The position numbers and the translations under genes are program-made. Below are positions 61,304-64,000 of a stretch of DNA of 64,000 bases, piece after piece. Under the pieces are notes generated by a model that did not search any database, was not told the origin of the DNA, and saw only the letters and a program-made list of their open reading frames with translations. This DNA is from Prevotella veroralis DSM 19559 = JCM 6290 (lineage in GTDB: Bacteria > Bacteroidota > Bacteroidia > Bacteroidales > Bacteroidaceae). The stretch covers positions 434,001 to 498,000 of the forward strand of contig NZ_KB898325.1 of NCBI RefSeq assembly GCF_000377625.1. Reading direction: 5' to 3'. Within the stretch, counting starts at the first letter, position 1. The number at the start of each line of letters is the position of its first letter.

Positions 61304-62053
61304 ATGAAAAGGATTCTATTGATTACAGCCATATTGTTTATGGCATTAACAAACGGGCAGGCACAAGTGCTGAACAAAGATAACACGAAGCAGATTGGGC
61401 AGGCAGTTAAGGGGGGCATCAAGGAAGTAAAAGATGCTATCGTACAAGATACTAAGCCTACAGGCGAGCACGAGCAGTGGGATATCTATGCTGTACCTAA
61501 GATTGGACTAAATTTATCTAATCTCCCAGGTATTGATGGGAAGGTCAAGATAGGTCTTATTGGTGGAGTCTATATGGAAATGTTCTTAACTAAGAATATT
61601 GCCATAGATGTAGAGACGCAATACAGCCATCAAGGTTCATCAGGCGTCCACCGCACCCTTACTACTACCGATGTATCGGGCATAACAACAACACGCGAAT
61701 ATGGTTCATACGACTTTAAGTTAGATTATCTCAACACCAATTATATTGTGCGTTGGTATCCTTGGATAGACCTCCCATGGAGTTTCACAACAGGTTTGCA
61801 CACTAGCTATATAATCAGTGCTAAAGCGAAACTGGATGATGGCACGAAGCATAACCTAAAAGACCATATATATAAAGGTGATGTAGCGATTTCATTGGGT
61901 GTTAGCTACGAATGGAGCCAATGGCAGATTGAAGCACGCTATAATCTCTACTTTAGGAAGCTAGCGCGCGATGCTGAAGCTCAAGAGCTCATGAGGAATG
62001 CCCGCAATAATATGTTTGAGGTAACATTGGGCTACAGGATTAAAGTGCTATAA
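61304..62053 (+). CDS. Outer-membrane beta-barrel protein (porin family)
   Basis: A 249-residue exported protein with signal peptide MKRILLITAILFMALTNGQA. After a polar stretch (LNKDNTKQIGQAVKGGIKEVKDAIVQDTKPTGEHEQWD), alternating beta-strand patterns appear: YAVPKIGLNLSNL, KIGLIGGVYMEMFLTKNIAIDVETQYSHQG, WSFTTGLHTSYIISAKAKL, VAISLGVSYEWSQWQIEARYNLYF and NMFEVTLGYRIKVL. The final residue pattern is typical of small eight-stranded barrels. Its function is unknown. The PagL-like gene follows nine bases after the stop. Confidence 0.82.
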   Translation: MKRILLITAILFMALTNGQAQVLNKDNTKQIGQAVKGGIKEVKDAIVQDTKPTGEHEQWDIYAVPKIGLNLSNLPGIDGKVKIGLIGGVYMEMFLTKNIAIDVETQYSHQGSSGVHRTLTTTDVSGITTTREYGSYDFKLDYLNTNYIVRWYPWIDLPWSFTTGLHTSYIISAKAKLDDGTKHNLKDHIYKGDVAISLGVSYEWSQWQIEARYNLYFRKLARDAEAQELMRNARNNMFEVTLGYRIKVL

Positions 62054-62062
62054 TATAATAAG

Positions 62063-63307
62063 GTGAGAACTGCTATCCTCATACTTCTCTCTACCCTTTC
62101 GATCAATATGTCAGCAGAGGAGAATGACTCGCTCTCCATTGCGAAGATGGGGATAGAGTTCCGTTATATCCCTGCACAAACGCTCACTCTAGATAAGGAA
62201 CCACGCATTTGGACTAAGACGAAAGACACGCATTCTTGGGCCGCACAAATAAACATTACGCCTACCAAGAATGCGTATGCACACGACTATAACTATCCCA
62301 CTTTCTCATTCGGTCTCCGCTATCATCTCAACCATGGAACAACCATGCACAGGGATGATCCATGGGGCGAAGCACAGCCTGTAAACTATACCAGTAAGCT
62401 GGGGAACTTCCTCACCTTATACGGCACCTTCAACCGACCACTCTATCGAAGCAAGCACTGGCAATGGGGCTATTATCTAGGAACAGGTATTGCCTACACA
62501 AGCCTTAAATATAATCAGAAGAACGATATAGATAATGAATATATCGGCTCACACCTGAATATTTATTTCAACGCTGGCTTGTACGGACAAGTTAAGATAG
62601 CGAAAGAATGGAGTGTAAAGGGCGGATTAGACTTCGCACATCACAGCAATGGAGCTATGGCGCGACCCAACAAAGGCGCAAATTACTTAGGTCCGTTCTT
62701 AGGGCTTGTTTACGAGCCTCAACAAGCCACAAACCACATTGCGAAACGTAATACTAATGAAACTAAACCCTTTCAGAAATATTGGTTCACCGAGTTTACC
62801 CTCGGGCTAGGTGGAAAGACATTACTTGAGGAATGGCTACAAACTCAGTTCAATACTCCTCAAGGACAGCCTGATTATCGTAAAGAACATTTTACTTATT
62901 ACGGAGCTTACTCCTTTCACACACATATCCTCTATCGCTACGCTCGTCGTTGGGCGTCGGGGATAGGCGTCGGACTATTCTACGGCGAATATGCGCATCG
63001 GATAGCAAGAATGGATAAAGAAAACGGACATACTGACGAGAAACATAGTCCGTGGTCGGCAAGCATCGAGGCTCGTCACGAGGTTTACTATGGGAATGTT
63101 TCCGTTCGCGTCACACTCGGTTATTATCTTTACCGACACATGGGATATAGTGCCAATCACGGACTTGAATATCCTTATCACGAGCAAGTGGGTGTCTTCT
63201 ATAGTTTCCCCAAACTGAAAAGATTAACGCTCGGATTCAGTGTAAATGCTCATGCTACAAAAGCCGATTTTACGGAGTTACAAATCTCAATGCCAGTTAG
63301 ATTATAG
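62063..63307 (+). CDS. PagL-like acyloxyacyl hydrolase, long two-part form
   Basis: A 414-residue outer-membrane protein related to lipid A 3-O-deacylases. It starts at GTG (62063), which gives a signal peptide MRTAILILLSTLSINMSA. The active-site motif is AHHSNG with H193 and S195. In PagL the third triad residue, Glu, lies 12 residues after Ser; here that place is Asn207. Residues about 235-414 form a second beta-rich part (FTEFTLGLGGKTLLEEW, YYGAYSFHTHILYRYARRWASGIGVGLF), so the protein is about twice PagL length. It may remodel lipid A, or be inactive. Confidence 0.8.
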   Translation: MRTAILILLSTLSINMSAEENDSLSIAKMGIEFRYIPAQTLTLDKEPRIWTKTKDTHSWAAQINITPTKNAYAHDYNYPTFSFGLRYHLNHGTTMHRDDPWGEAQPVNYTSKLGNFLTLYGTFNRPLYRSKHWQWGYYLGTGIAYTSLKYNQKNDIDNEYIGSHLNIYFNAGLYGQVKIAKEWSVKGGLDFAHHSNGAMARPNKGANYLGPFLGLVYEPQQATNHIAKRNTNETKPFQKYWFTEFTLGLGGKTLLEEWLQTQFNTPQGQPDYRKEHFTYYGAYSFHTHILYRYARRWASGIGVGLFYGEYAHRIARMDKENGHTDEKHSPWSASIEARHEVYYGNVSVRVTLGYYLYRHMGYSANHGLEYPYHEQVGVFYSFPKLKRLTLGFSVNAHATKADFTELQISMPVRL

Positions 63308-63528
63308 AGAGATAAAAGGTCTCATCCTCTCCTCTATTTCAGAAAGGAAGCACTTAACAGAGTGTTATTTTGCAATATTAAGGGAGAGGCTTATGCATAG
63401 ATGACACGCAAATACATCTACTTAGAGTCTGAAGAAACACCTTTCTTGGTATGAAATAATGCTCTTCTTAAATACCATGTTTTATTTCTTCGGATGTGTA
63501 GTTATCAGAAATTAATATTACCTTTGCA

Positions 63529-63536
63529 AAGGTAAA
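63529..63536 (+). promoter_or_regulatory. -7 element of the ABC-F gene
   Basis: TACCTTTG fits TAnnTTTG, 21 bases before the ATG at 63558. Confidence 0.7.
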
Positions 63537-63557
63537 GATTAGAATAAGTATTAAGAA

Positions 63558-64000
63558 ATGATATCAATAGACGGACTGACGGTGGAATTCGGCGTGAAGC
63601 CATTGTTTAAGGATGTTTCATTCGTCGTCAATGAACGAGATAGGATAGCCTTAGTGGGTAAGAATGGAGCTGGAAAATCAACGATGTTGAAAATCTTGTG
63701 TGGTCTTCAGAAACCAACAAGTGGTACTGTCTCAGTACCCAATGATTTGACGATTGGATACCTGCCACAGGTGATGAAACTTTCTGACGATACGACCGTG
63801 AAGGAGGAGACGCGTAAGGCTTTCGCTGACAAGACAAAGATGGAGGAGAAGCTCAAGAGGATGGAGCAGGAGATGGCCGAGCGTACTGATTATGAGAGTG
63901 ATAGCTATTCCGAACTCGTTGAGCGTTTTACGACCGAGCACGAACGTTATATCATGATGGGAGGCGAGAATTATGAGGCCGAGATTGAACGAACTTTGAC
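63558..64000 (+). CDS. ABC-F family ATPase, N-terminal part (cut by window end)
   Basis: The first 147 residues of a soluble twin-ATPase protein that acts on ribosomes (EttA/Uup/YheS group). MISIDGLTVEFGVKPLFKDVSFVVNERDRIALVGKNGAGKSTMLKILCG contains the Walker A GKNGAGKST at about 34-42. The Q-loop TIGYLPQ follows, then the charged helical arm (EKLKRMEQEMAERTDYESDSYSELVERF). The reading frame is open to the window edge. Which ABC-F subgroup it belongs to needs the missing part. Confidence 0.9.
   Translation, partial: MISIDGLTVEFGVKPLFKDVSFVVNERDRIALVGKNGAGKSTMLKILCGLQKPTSGTVSVPNDLTIGYLPQVMKLSDDTTVKEETRKAFADKTKMEEKLKRMEQEMAERTDYESDSYSELVERFTTEHERYIMMGGENYEAEIERTL

Overview
The window is chromosomal DNA from a member of the Bacteroidales, most likely an oral-type Prevotella. 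This rests on TAnnTTTG -7 promoter elements (often with TTTG about 20 bases upstream), AT-rich gaps, a Bacteroidetes-style glycogen operon (GH133 debranching enzyme, glycogen synthase-like glycosyltransferase, GH57), Bacteroidetes-type Tgt, LptF/G-like and GroESL proteins, and a Bacteroidales-type exopolysaccharide locus. No insertion sequence, prophage, CRISPR array or rRNA is visible. About 55 protein genes, three tRNA genes and one decayed gene are annotated.

Layout. 1-8.5 kb: lipid kinase, TrmN6, then a likely operon lon-tgt-lptG-like-DEAD helicase. 8.9-13.5 kb: a membrane protein on the minus strand, then a salvage cluster (5'-nucleotidase, NudC, NCS2 purine permease). 13.7-15.3 kb: tRNA-Val, tRNA-Tyr and a His-rich CobW GTPase. 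15.9-20.3 kb: groESL (minus), AlkD-like repair protein, ThrE-type exporter (minus). 20.7-25.8 kb: sppA, lpxK, purine nucleoside phosphorylase, thiL, tRNA-Phe. 26.5-31.2 kb: glycogen operon (minus). 31.4-34.5 kb: a divergent lipid-kinase homologue, miaA, gapA (minus); then mscL (plus). 35.4-39.8 kb: guaA, a MurU-like nucleotidyltransferase, a sugar-kinase/RapZ fusion and a small membrane protein (minus). 40.4-42.5 kb: LysM glucosaminidase, a short FolK-like protein, a TPR protein. 42.9-60.1 kb: a minus-strand exopolysaccharide cluster with flippase, EpsG-type polymerase, several glycosyltransferases, a Stealth phosphotransferase, a GT-D enzyme, three acyltransferases, GNAT, initiating sugar transferase and DegT aminotransferase. 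60.4-64 kb: a small hypothetical gene, two outer-membrane proteins (one PagL-like) and the start of an ABC-F ATPase.

The most unusual signal is non-coding. Several gaps carry short arrays of degenerate, mostly palindromic units repeated at an exact pitch of 21, 22 or 23 bases, which is two helical turns. They lie at 8720-8802, 15465-15565, 20456-20580, 26069-26330 (three adjacent sub-arrays), 40048-40172 and 60247-60312. Each array has its own motif, arms are better conserved than linkers, and in three arrays the last unit is inverted yet stays in register. The arrays at 15.5 and 40.1 kb share a 17-base core in opposite orientations, so at least these two are related. I do not recognise them as a described element.

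Other points of note: a MurNAc/GlcNAc-type kinase fused to a RapZ sensor domain beside a MurU-like gene; a 116-base out-of-frame overlap between lpxK and the phosphorylase gene; homopolymer tracts (G8, A8) in polysaccharide genes that could allow phase variation; and family members with changed key residues (Tgt zinc site, GGDS lipid-kinase homologue, PagL-like triad).
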